A stretch of DNA of 64,000 bases from the NCBI GenBank assembly GCA_019915015.1, contig JAHBBC010000030.1, forward strand, positions 186,001-250,000, in the 5' to 3' direction. Below the pieces are notes generated by a model. It did no database searches. It was not told where the DNA came from and saw nothing but the letters and a program-made list of their open reading frames with translations. This DNA is from Auriscalpium vulgare. Taxonomy: Eukaryota; Basidiomycota; Agaricomycetes; Russulales; Auriscalpiaceae. Below are positions 10,265 to 20,515 of this stretch, piece by piece (position 1 is the stretch's first letter; every line of letters starts with the position of its first letter). Both the position numbers and the translations under genes were made by a program.

Positions 10265-13200
10265 TTATTGAAACAAGGCATCTGTGCTGAAATCATTGTC
10301 CTCTTCATCAGAATCTGGTATGCTCTCGTCCCTAGCCTGACCTGCACTGACTCCGACAGCAGGGTTCCGACGTGCAGGAAGCTGAGCTTCCTCCGCGAGG
10401 ACATCAGATAAAATTGCAGACCTCAGGTTGATGTGAGGCATCTTGATGAAAGCATTGGCAGGTTCGTACGGTTCTGCCAGGTCTTCACCTTGAACGTCAT
10501 TGTCGTCATTGTCGTCTTCTTCGTCCGACATCGGTGCGGGTGCGTTTTCTGAAGAGGGGAATACCTTCTTTTCGATGTTGTAGAACTTGACCGAAGGGAA
10601 TTGATTAGTGTGCGCGCGCACCTGCTCGAATGGTTGGAACACTGTGTACTTCAATAAAGAACGGAGGTTGCTTACCTTGCTCTTAGACATGTGGTACTGT
10701 CGGACTTGAGTCATTGCAGACATGTTATGCACGGATAGCCGATTCCTATGCTTTGGAGTAAGCCATGTGAATGTAGAGCCAGTCCGTTCATCGGGCATGG
10801 AGTTGACTCGGACGGAATACAGTTTGATAGCGAGATGCTATTCATGACAGCATCAGTCGGCAGCGCTCGGTGAATCATACGGACACGAACACGTACCGGA
10901 AGGATGTGCACATTATCAGAGCCAACACGGCCCTTCCACCACTTAAGGACCGCCTGCGGAACCGTATCGTCGAGCGGATGATCGAATGGGAACTGGTGTC
11001 GAGCATAGGCTAGAGTTTCCCTGTGAAGTTGGGCTGTAAATGATTTCCCTTTTTTGCCCACTTCAAGAATGCCTTCTTATGGCCATGAACGATCTCTTTC
11101 TCTCCGATGTTGGCTAAGAAGCGGACAACGGACTCGAAAATTGATGGATGCCGAACACCAATGAGTGTCACCTTCTCGCCTTCCGGTAGCCACAGGTCCG
11201 ACGTGATAAGATCTGATTGATGCACACATAAGACAGCGACGAGATGCAAGCAAAAGAATGGCTCTAACCAGGGTTCAGATATGCTGCAGCAAGGTATGCA
11301 TTATTAGCTATGTTGCCATCCAGAAAGAGTTGGCGATGTCGCGCATTGAGGATGCCGCGGATGGCGTTCGCGACCTCAGCGTCAAAATACAGCCTAGGAT
11401 TTTGAAAGGCGTCCTCTGTTGCACGAATAACAGCATGCCAGAATATATAGACGTCGGCAGCAGTCGCCTCCAGAGCCTCCAGGCAGGCTAATGCCTTTGT
11501 TGCAGGCAAAGTGGCCGCGATGAACTGGGAGAGACCAGACTCGAACTTGAATGTCTGGTGATCATCCGGTGCAGGCTGAAAATACTCAGCAATTTCCTGC
11601 GAATGTTGTCAGCAAGTCATTTCGTCTAGTCGATCCATCAATTGTACCTCATAAAGTCCGTTAGGCGATTCACGGATGACTTTCTTGATCGCAGCTGAGG
11701 ACCGATGGACAGAGCGAGCAGAGAGCGGGATTGTTGCGAATCTCGTCTTTCCGATAGCCTCCAGGCCGCGTCCTGTCTTTAGTTTTTCACGAGCTTTCTT
11801 GAGGGCTGCATGTCCAGCGTGCGAGGTATGAAATAATGTTATTGTCTGCCGCACCACACGGATGATCTGGTTGCGGATTAGATCTGATTAATGCTGGTAG
11901 TGTGGACGTTTGCGCACCGGTTTGAAAACATCAATGAGATTAATCTCAAGGATTGTGCGATTCAAGTGATGGCAAACATCCGCAAGATTGAGCGCAGTGG
12001 GCATGAGGGCCAGAATTGCAATGGAACGCGAGGCTCGCGTGTTACCCGTGCTATCACATGTCAGGCCGGAAAACCTGGACGGACCGATGGCATTGACAAT
12101 CTGCGCGAAGTTGTTAGAAATTGCTGAAGTAGTTAAGTTCCAATGCCCACGCACCGGACTTGCGACATTCTCAACAATCCAAGGTGCAGTGTGCGACTCG
12201 GAAGTTGCCTCCCGTGTGTCCATCAAGTATACTTCACGGTCTGAGGTCGAGACGTGTACAGTCCAGTAGGACTCACGACCTGTCGAAGTTCCGCCGTCAT
12301 AGGAGAGAGTGAGGTCTTCCTGACCTTGCAGATACTTGAGTTGCTCCCGGCGGACCCACGATGCTTCGTTTACGATGCCTTCATATTCGAGCTTGTCTCT
12401 GGTTGAAGGTGCATATGATGGTAAGGCAATCTCAAGCATCTCCTTCCACTCCGGGCGCGAGACGATATATGTTGGCAAACCCGCGACGCATATGAGTTTA
12501 AGAATGGCAAGGTCGAGCTTTCTGTGACGCTCGAGCTTCCCAAGCGCCTTTGCTTGCCGAAAGAACGCATGTGTCGCGGCGCCTGCATCTTGCTTCTCCC
12601 CATCTTGTCCAATTCCATCTTGAGCTCCTAGTTCCTTCGCAACCATCATGGATCCTTTCGAATTGGTGAGCTCCTGGACCTGCGCAGACAGTGCCTTTCC
12701 AGCTGAATGTATGTGCACTTTCTCCCGCAGCTCTGAGGACAGCTTGGGGCAGTCCTTTGCATGACGAACGACTCGGATCAACGCTCGATGTCGGAAAGTA
12801 TGATGGCAAGGGTTATCAGGACCTCCGACACAGCGCCAGAGCAGCGTAGTTGGATTGTCGCGGCGATAGCAAGCCTCGGTGAGAGCGTCCATCAGAGGAT
12901 CCGGCGGCCGTCCTCCCCGGCGCGCATCCTTCTTCGGCTGCACCCATTTGACAAGGTCACCAGGGTTAAGCTCAATCTCCATGTCGCTCCCATCTTCTTC
13001 CCCCATCTCGTTCACATACGGAGCTGCGCCGTCCGCAACTCCTTCGGCATCTGATTTCTGTTCATCGAGCTGCTGGTCTTGCAGTACCGGTGAACTACTA
13101 GGCTGCTTGTGCGTAGCGACTGTGTTTCCGCCCGAACGCTTTGCAACCTGTAAGCAAAGCTTCTGTTACTTACTGCTGTCGCGCGCTGACAACCTCTTTG

Positions 13201-14781
13201 GGCACTTACAGTTGACGTTCCAGCAATATGCAGATTCAACGGCGCCGGTTTGAAGACCTCGTCCCACTGCTGCTTGCTCCCCGCATTGCCGGAACTCTCC
13301 GCCGGTTCCTTTCCTTTCGAAGCGGCATTTTTCTTCGTGCGTTTGGCTGGCACGGTGAGTGGCGTGACATTGGTGGCTACACTCAGTCGCCTCTTAACGA
13401 CGCCTTCTAGACTCAATAACTGCGGCTTCGTGAACGCCGATGTGTGCGCACTTGCCCGTATAAGCATGCCAGGCGCTAGCATATTGGACTTGTATTTGAG
13501 ACTGTCCTGCACTGTCGGTGAGTCGAGTCCGCAAGTAAGTGAAGCTGAGCGCGCACTGACCATGTCACGTAGGTAACACATTATGTCAGCAAGGTGTCGA
13601 ATGCGTTGCACGACACAGTCTGTATCCGAGAGGAGATGGATGTCGTCGGGGATGAGATGGTGAGCAAGAGAATTGTGGCTGAGGACAGAGCAGGAGAAGC
13701 TGTCGAGCTGTGGGGTGCATGGTAACACGTTGAGTGAAAGCGGCCCAGTCGCTCCGTGTTGTCCTAACCACCATTCTATCATCTCCAACAGCTCGCGGGG
13801 CGGCTTCCGTCCAAGAGAATCAGCATAGAAAGCCGTGTGTGGCTCTACGCTGATCGCAACGGACACCCAGTGATTTGTCTCGTGTACGGCTGCTGGCAAG
13901 AGCACATCCGCGCCATCGATCCGCACCCCGATCGTCATTCCAACCTCCTTGAGTGATCCATCTTGCAGCTGCGAGCCAGCCAATCGTAGGGGAGTGATGC
14001 CGCGCATTGATTGGTAAGATGTTCCGCTAGCATTGAGTCGTGCGCGGTTGCGGTACGTGTCAATGAGCTTGACTGATGCCGCACTCGGCAGTATACATGC
14101 CGGCTTGCCTTGTCTTTGCAGACGATGACCTAGCAGCATCCCCAGCTGATCCATATGCTCCGCCGCCAGCCAACGCCGACCACAGTACGATGTAAGCGTC
14201 TTTGGATCGACGCCCATCGTCGTTGGGAGGGGTACGTCCCATGGCCAGTCGTCGAGGAGTGCTGACGTGTCTGCAGCAAGGGACTTCACCTCGTCGTTGA
14301 GCAAGCCCTCGGTCCAAGTCTTCAACCACGCAGTGGCCAGAGAAAGGCGCGCCTTGGCAGCGAGTATGCGCCGGACCTCGTACCAGTAGGTGAGAACCCA
14401 CATCGGGGTTTTGAGTGTTTGTTGAGTGACCGACTCTTGAACAGGATAGCCCAGGCAAGCATAGCCTGTCTCTAGGGCGGGGATGACGCGGTTTTGCAGG
14501 ATTTCCAACACCTCGGTGTGCGGCGGCATCGGCCTAGAGAGCAGGACCATTGCATTTGCGGCCGTTATGAAGCTTTGGCCCTTCGAGAAGAGTGTGCTCT
14601 GCTGGAGCAGAGACGGCGCGTTCGCCTCCGGTGGGACAGGGAAATTTTGGATATCGGCATTGCGCAGGGCTGGTGTGGGTAGTAGGACATGTTTAATGTC
14701 GTCGGGAATGGGTATTCTTTTGAGGATATCACCCAGAGTTTGAAATGAGTCGATGTCGTGGATGACCTCGTCGTCCGCCAT
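10265..14781 (-). CDS. hAT transposase with N-terminal Ulp1 (C48-type) protease domain
   Basis: The gene starts at the 14781 ATG and ends at 10265. Exon 1 (14781-13210) encodes about 524 residues with a Ulp1-like cysteine protease. His304 (ETNHWVSVAI), Asp321 (FYADSLG), Gln358 and Cys364 (PQLDSFSCSV) form the expected catalytic set. A 62-bp intron (13148-13209) joins it in frame to a transposase part. That part has a Cys/His zinc-finger-like region (near WRCVGGPDNPCHHTF and VVRHAKDCPKL), a DUF659-like core (LSYDGGTSTGRES, WIVENVASPVRGHW, LTCDSTGNTRASR, HHLNRTILEINLID), and a hAT C-terminal dimerisation region (LKWWKGRVGSDNVHILP spliced to HLAIKLYSVRVNSMPDERTGS). It ends in an acidic tail. Further introns occur near 11.9, 11.6, 10.9 and 10.6 kb. 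The transposase would bind the terminal repeats and move the element. The protease might process the fusion itself or cleave SUMO-like partners, which is inference. No disabling mutation was seen. Confidence 0.85.
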
Positions 14782-15194
14782 TTGACAGTTTTGAGGGTTG
14801 GCAAAATGTGCTAGGCCAGTGTCGAAGGTGAAGATTGCGCCCTCATTTAGTCACTCACTACGGAGTGTAAATGTCGATCACAGCAACGGGTCGATCATAC
14901 ACACGTTGCTGCATACAACACTCTTGCAACTATCCCATGCCGAGGCGGGATGTGTCTAATACCTCCTTAAACATCCGCGTAGCATTGCACAACCACCTTA
15001 CGACTGCCGGCCATGTCTGCGTGCGAGGCTGCGAGCCTCATGGCTCATGGGCCGGCGCCGGGCGCCGGAGGGGCCGACACACATCACGTGCTGGAGGTAT
15101 TGTACCGGGTATATTGGGGCCCAGGGCAGGGCAGGTATGGTACCGGTACTATACAGGTACATTACCGGGGAAAAACGTTTTCGGGGAAAAACTC

Positions 15195-15214
15195 AGGTTT
15201 TTCCCGCAACGCTA
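15195..15214 (-). repeat. hAT terminal inverted repeat, right
   Basis: Reverse complement begins TAGCGTTGCGGG and matches the left end at 19 of 20 positions. Confidence 0.92.
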
Positions 15215-15222
15215 CCCTGAAA
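15215..15222. repeat. hAT target-site duplication, right copy
   Basis: CCCTGAAA, identical to 9878-9885. The target was itself one of the CTGAAA motifs of the outer element. Confidence 0.92.
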
Positions 15223-15297
15223 TGCCCTGAACACCACTGAAATCACGCGACGCGGCTGAAATCCTCTGAAATCAGCTGAAAATGTGATTTCAGAGTC
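15215..15297 (+). repeat. subterminal CTGAAA cluster, left side of outer element
   Basis: About six CTGAAA or CTGAAC motifs at 8-20 bp spacing, ending with an inverted TTTCAG. The cluster mirrors the one near 17251-17350. Typical of transposase-binding subterminal repeats. Confidence 0.75.
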
Positions 15298-17250
15298 CAC
15301 AGCCGAAACATTTTTGATACTATTTACATGTTACCCTACAGCAGTAATTTACATTGGAGTCAACATAGAGGGTTATAAATGCATGCAGCTACGTGTGGCA
15401 TCGATGTCGATGTCGAAAATGGTGGAATATTAGTCGTGTCCGTAGTCGCAGTCACAAGCACGATCCGGAGCTTCGATAATTGGAGGCACCTTTAGCTGGC
15501 CATAGCGGTCCCGCTCGCACTGCGCAAGCCCCGGGTTCTAAGGCTGCCCAGCATCGCTGCAGCTGGGGGGCGAGCGGGGCGGGGGTGCAGGCGGGAGTGC
15601 CGTAGTAGGTGGGGGTGCCGGCCGAGTCGTAGCGGCGGAGGGCGTTGTGATCGTAGGGCGCGAGCATGGGTAGTGTCCGGCATTGGAAGTGCGGTAGGGG
15701 CGTGAGCTGGGGTGGTAGTATGACATGGCGCGGATGGGGTAGAGCTCAGCAGGTGAACGAGCCGCAAGAGCCCTGTCACGACTCACCTACCATCACCGCC
15801 ATCATGGCTGCCGTCCCGCCCCATCTGCGCTGGCCATGACCCGTCATGAGCCCGCTACCCAAGAGGGTAGCCTTCGTCCACGCTGAGTCAACTGATCCGT
15901 CGTTGGGGCCTGTCGCCTGTCCGCCCGGAGGTGTTGGGGCAACCAGCCCATGCCTGGTCAAACATGCTTCAATGCATATATTAGTTCATCTGCATCAGGC
16001 TGCTGTAAAACAATGCACCAAACTTACCTGAGAAGAAGACGTGGAAGCAACTTGAACAAAGTTGTCGCAGCAGCGACTTGCGTGATCCTGTCACATGTCA
16101 CTTGTCACACATTGTTGTAACTTGAAGTTGTTGGCAATGTTGCGACGCGTCGGTCGCCGTCTTCCCCAGGTCTTCTCAATCCCTTACAACCCCCTCGCCC
16201 TTCCCTGAAACTTATCTGTCCTGCCGGCGCCCGTATTCCATCGCACCCGCTGCTTACAAGTAGCCCCGACTCGCCCTCTTCGACGCGTGTCGCACATGCC
16301 ACGTCACTCGCTCTGTTGTTGATGTTTCTCGGGAGAACGTCACTCATTACTTGCCGCCTTCACGAACTCGGCCATCTCCCGAAACCCACATGTACCCTCT
16401 CGCAATTGCCCTTATATCACCATGCCCATTGCTTCCTTTATGATAGACCCAGCTCACTTCGACTACGTGACGCGCACACCCACATCACTCTCACGCGCAA
16501 GTCGGGAGAAAAGACTGACCAAACAATTTGCACGAAGGGTGGAGATGGGTTCAGGAAGAAGGGAAAGCCACGGAGAGCTGGTATCGGTGAGCAGCAGCAC
16601 AGCTATGCTCCTCCATCTCTTAACGAGTAATCGCGCATGGACACCCCCTTCCTCGCGCCGCGCTCACCCACACCCAACACCCCGAGACGCCACACCTGCT
16701 CCGCGCCACCGTTGCCCGCCGCCCCGCAAAGCCGTCACCCGTCTCCTGCGTCACCCACAACCTTCGCCTCGCGTCGCCCTCGCCACACACCTCATGCCGC
16801 CGCCGCGCCGCCTGCAACGTATGCCCCGCGATGTCTACACCCATCTCCCCGCACAGGCGTTGCCGTCTCCGCACACTTTGCCTCGCGCCGCCCATGCCCG
16901 CCGATAACACCGCGTGAACACCGCGCTACAACAGAAACTGCTCGTGCTCGCTCGCTTGATGCCGCCTGTCACTGTCAGCGACGACAATGCGCAAGTTCAT
17001 TGCCGTGTATGATCGGGTGTGCGGTTACATGCGACTGCACAAGCTGACATACCGGCGCGCGCACACCCGGTGGGCCATCCGGTGCGGACAGGGCGGGCGG
17101 ACGGCGTCAGTGACGGTGATAACAGCGCGCACTTCGTGCATTCATAGCAGCCCTTTTAACTGTTAATCGTATCTAATTCTATGTATCTTACAATAGTCGT
17201 GGTAGCTACGAAATGTGAGGATGTGAGGAAACTGAGAATGTGCTGCCGAC
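15298..17250. other. interior of the outer transposon
   Basis: Nearly 2 kb of C-rich, low-complexity sequence. Frames on either strand give Pro/Ser/Arg-rich strings (for example around 15.5-15.8 and 16.6-16.9 kb) that look compositional rather than coding. No transposase motif or RNA gene recognised. Confidence 0.5.
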
Positions 17251-17350
17251 CCTCTGAAATGATCACTTTGTCTGGAAACCTCTGAACAGCACTGAACGCG
17301 CTGAAAAGCGCTGAAAAGTCCTGAAATTGCTAATTCAGGGCATTTCAGGG
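17251..17350 (-). repeat. subterminal CTGAAA cluster, right side of outer element
   Basis: CTGAAA/CTGAAC repeats (about seven) followed by inverted TTCAGGG and TTTCAGGGG. It forms the counterpart of 15215-15297. Confidence 0.75.
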
Positions 17351-17374
17351 GTCCGACACAAGTACTGATTGGCA

Positions 17375-17799
17375 GGGCTCTTTTACCGAAGGCAGCACCC
17401 CTTCTGCTGCAGACTGCATGAGCAGAGGGTCCGCGTGCACTGGAAAAGCATCAGAGACTTCGAATAGCCCTAGTGGATTAGATCTAGCAGAGTTGGCGAA
17501 CGACTTGGCAGAAGCACTATCTCGCAGGACATAGGCAGAGTACTAGTAACCGCAACTCGCCGGGCTGCCGGCTCGGGCGCAGCCTACATGCGGAGCACGT
17601 GATCGCGTCACTTGGAAGTGAAAGGTACTGTGGGTTAAGTACTGTAGTGGATGACGTTGTAAAGAGTTTGGTTGTGGTTGCTCTCCCCGTCTTACCTGCG
17701 TCGAGTTGGACCGGATAGATACCTGTCGAGATGCAAGAAAGACGAAGCAGTGTGCCGACAGTCAGCGTGCATATAGCGACATCGATCATGTCGCGCAGA
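17375..17799. other. host DNA between transposons
   Basis: About 425 bp with no recognised gene. The last three bases (AGA, 17797-17799) are the left target duplication of the first twin element. Confidence 0.5.
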
Positions 17800-18818
17800 C
17801 ACCGCGGGTTGCCCTAAATCGCCTCCAGATAGATATGGAGTAGATACAATATCTACGCTACCTTTCCGCCAAATCGACGCACCATGCCATTTCCGCCATA
17901 ATTACCCCGAGCGTAAATTTGCGGCCTAAATCGCCACCAGATAGATTCAGCACACACGATGCCGAGCCAGTGCCGCGCTGCTACAGCCAAACAACGCGCA
18001 AACAACACGTCGTCGCTCACTTATACCGCGGCCTCTCGACTTGTCTCTTCATGATCTCTCTTTCCCCCACACCACCACCTCCCTCACCCGCACGCCCTGC
18101 CCTCCCGCCCGGCCTCCAAGACTCGTCCCCTCATTCAGCCTCCGAATGTCGACTCCTCAGCTTACTCGAGCAACGTCGATGGTGTGCTCAGCCCAGGTAT
18201 GCGCGCCACACCCGGTGCAGAGGCCTCGAGGGCATCGCAAGGTGGATATATGCGCTCCGGGTGAGTGCTATATGTCTCTTTTGGGGCGCTGTTACTCACC
18301 TTTTCGTCATAGGCCCCGATTGCAGTGGAGGTAAGTCCGCTACACTCAGTCTGTCGGACTCGGCTCATCCTATGCATTTAGTTCGCTTTCTCGAGCTCCA
18401 CGCTTCTTCGGCCACGGTCAGTATTCTTCACGTCTGTCCTATCTGATTGCTCATTGTGACGTGCTACAGAGCCGCTGAGACAGCCCTGCAGGTGAGAGAA
18501 GGGTGACGTGAGCAAGGGCGACGGGTATTGTAGTCATTTGTACCGTAGACTGTCCCATGTGTAGCATAATCCTGCATACAGTATATTGCAATTATATGCC
18601 GTGAATAAAGCAAACCAAGCCGGCCAGGGTCCTGAATCTGCTAAATGCGCAGAAGTGGCGCGAATCTGGGATAGAACCGGCGCAGAAACGGCGGCGATCC
18701 CGTCTCGCCGCTACTTTTGCGCGTCGCGGCGATTCTGCGCATAAATGGCGTAGATGCGGGATAGATCCCACATCCCCGCCGCTTACACGCCGGGAGCGAT
18801 TTGGGGCAACCCGCGGTG
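17800..18818. mobile_element. 1019-bp DNA transposon, twin copy 1 (CACTA-like ends)
   Basis: Begins CACCGCGGGTTGCCCTAAAT; the reverse complement of its end begins CACCGCGGGTTGCCCCAAAT. Flanked by a 3-bp duplication AGA (17797-17799 and 18819-18821). CAC termini plus 3-bp duplications recall CACTA (EnSpm) elements, although the ends read CACCG rather than CACTA. Sub-terminal repeats are visible: TAAATCGCCWCCAGATAGAT twice on the left, GGCG-containing motifs on the right. It encodes no transposase, so it is non-autonomous. The interior contains an intron-bearing gene-like segment. Confidence 0.85.
18261..18469 (+). pseudogene. captured gene fragment with three introns (copy 1)
   Basis: Three consecutive intron-like intervals of normal basidiomycete size: 18261-18312 (52 bp, GTGAGT...TAG), 18331-18381 (51 bp, GTAAGT...TAG) and 18417-18469 (53 bp, GTCAGT...CAG). 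They separate short exons whose frames join without a stop. Upstream sequence from about 18120 continues an open frame rich in Ser/Gly. This suggests a piece of a host gene picked up by the element. The source gene is not recognised. Confidence 0.5.
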
Positions 18819-18834
18819 AGACCGTGGCTGTATA

Positions 18835-19853
18835 CACCGCGGGTTGCCCTAAATCGCCTCCAGATAGATATGGAGTAGATACAATATCTACGCTACCTTT
18901 CCGCCAAATCGACGCACCATGCCATTTCCGCCATAATTACCCCGAGCGTAAATTTGCGGCCTAAATCGCCACCAGATAGATTCAGCACACACGATGCCGA
19001 GCCAGTGCCGCGCTGCTACAGCCAAACAACGCGCAAACAACACGTCGTCGCTCACTTATACCGCGGCCTCTCGACTTGTCTCTTCATGATCTCTCTTTCC
19101 CCCACACCACCACCTCCCTCACCCGCACGCCCTGCCCTCCCGCCCGGCCTCCAAGACTCGTCCCCTCATTCAGCCTCCGAATGTCGACTCCTCAGCTTAC
19201 TCGAGCAACGTCGATGGTGTGCTCAGCCCAGGTATGCGCGCCACACCCGGTGCAGAGGCCTCGAGGGCATCGCAAGGTGGATATATGCGCTCCGGGTGAG
19301 TGCTATATGTCTCTTTTGGGGCGCTGTTACTCACCTTTTCGTCATAGGCCCCGATTGCAGTGGAGGTAAGTCCGCTACACTCAGTCTGTCGGACTCGGCT
19401 CATCCTATGCATTTAGTTCGCTTTCTCGAGCTCCACGCTTCTTCGGCCACGGTCAGTATTCTTCACGTCTGTCCTATCTGATTGCTCATTGTGACGTGCT
19501 ACAGAGCCGCTGAGACAGCCCTGCAGGTGAGAGAAGGGTGACGTGAGCAAGGGCGACGGGTATTGTAGTCATTTGTACCGTAGACTGTCCCATGTGTAGC
19601 ATAATCCTGCATACAGTATATTGCAATTATATGCCGTGAATAAAGCAAACCAAGCCGGCCAGGGTCCTGAATCTGCTAAATGCGCAGAAGTGGCGCGAAT
19701 CTGGGATAGAACCGGCGCAGAAACGGCGGCGATCCCGTCTCGCCGCTACTTTTGCGCGTCGCGGCGATTCTGCGCATAAATGGCGTAGATGCGGGATAGA
19801 TCCCACATCCCCGCCGCTTACACGCCGGGAGCGATTTGGGGCAACCCGCGGTG
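18835..19853. mobile_element. 1019-bp DNA transposon, twin copy 2
   Basis: Same length, same ends and, as far as I can read, the same sequence as the copy at 17800-18818, shifted by 1035 bp. It has its own 3-bp duplication ATA (18832-18834 and 19854-19856). Only 16 bp of host DNA separates the copies. Different flanking duplications mean two insertions rather than a simple tandem duplication; identity means they are very young. The same gene-like interior with three introns is present at 19296-19504. Confidence 0.88.
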
Positions 19854-20515
19854 ATACCAGCGAGTCTGGCAAGTCCGTACATGACGGCCAGTTCGACCAG
19901 GTGTGCGAATGTACGAGAACCGGACAGGACCAGGATGCCGGTGGATGGGTGTCACAGACGGTATGGAAGATGAAGCAGATAAGACGAACGGACCTGCCCG
20001 CTGGAGCGCGCTCTCCTCCTCGCCCTCGTCTCCCCTCAGATTGCCCCGGGAACTGTCCGTCATCGACTGGATCCGCCGTCCCTGTAAAATCGGGCTCTTC
20101 ATGGATAGGTTTGTTCTGCGGTTTGTTCCACCGACATAAGTAGGCGCCGAGACCCACTGCGCACTCATTCAACGAGGACTCCAGTACTGCAGACGCATAC
20201 CGGTACGACATGGCGTGGGCAGCAGCTCTCTGGCCATGGTGTCATCTGGCTCTTGGCTTGTCAGAGGGGGCTAAAATGGCGTCGAAGACTCGCAGCGCGC
20301 CAACGCGGCCGGGAGTGTTGATGTGTATTTGTTGGGCTTGCCGCACTCCCGTCGCGTGTTTTCCCCACCGTCGAGCACTGCGCCTGACACGGCCACCGCA
20401 CAGGTCGACATCCCATCCCTTCATGATCCGTCATTGAGCCAATTTGGTGCGTGCCCTTACCCGAGCCATCCACCTTCACGCTCACGTTCTCGCCCCGCCT
20501 ACGCCAGCACACGCC
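19854..20515. other. host DNA upstream of the Msb1-like gene
   Basis: About 660 bp that should hold the promoter of the gene at 20516. A minus-strand frame begins at 20211 but is broken by the twin elements; it has no recognised homology. Confidence 0.45.

Larger units (their letters stand above)
9886..15214 (-). mobile_element. hAT-superfamily DNA transposon, apparently complete
   Basis: A 5329-bp element. The left end TAGTGTTGCGGGAAAAACCT (9886-9905) and the right end, read inward as TAGCGTTGCGGGAAAAACCT (15195-15214), match at 19 of 20 positions and fit the hAT terminal pattern YARNG. Perfect 8-bp duplications (CCCTGAAA) flank it. Further in, both ends hold several GGTACCGG-type motifs. 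It carries one long minus-strand gene encoding a transposase with an added Ulp1-type protease domain. The near-perfect ends and the traceable open gene indicate a fairly recent insertion. Confidence 0.93.
9854..17374. mobile_element. outer inverted-repeat DNA transposon, interrupted by a hAT element
   Basis: The left end starts TGCCAATCAGTACTTGT at 9854. The reverse complement of the right end, finishing at 17374, starts with the same 17 bases. If the nested hAT (9886-15214) and one target-duplication copy are removed, the match extends over about 42 bp with roughly five mismatches, through ACCCCTGAAATGCCCTGAA. Both ends then carry clusters of CTGAAA/CTGAAC motifs, as expected of subterminal transposase-binding repeats. 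Without the insert the element would be about 2.2 kb. Its inside shows only low-complexity Pro-rich frames and no transposase, so it looks non-autonomous. No clear target-site duplication is visible at the outer ends, and the superfamily is not assigned. Confidence 0.7.

Noticed and set aside
16422..17047. Plus-strand Pro/Arg-rich frames
   Set aside because: Low-complexity composition inside a non-autonomous transposon, with no homology or intron structure.
17517..20211. Possible minus-strand host gene split by the twin transposons
   Set aside because: Removing both elements lets frames run on (around DMIDVAICTLTVGTLLRL), with a GTAAGA donor nearby, but no start, end or family could be supported.
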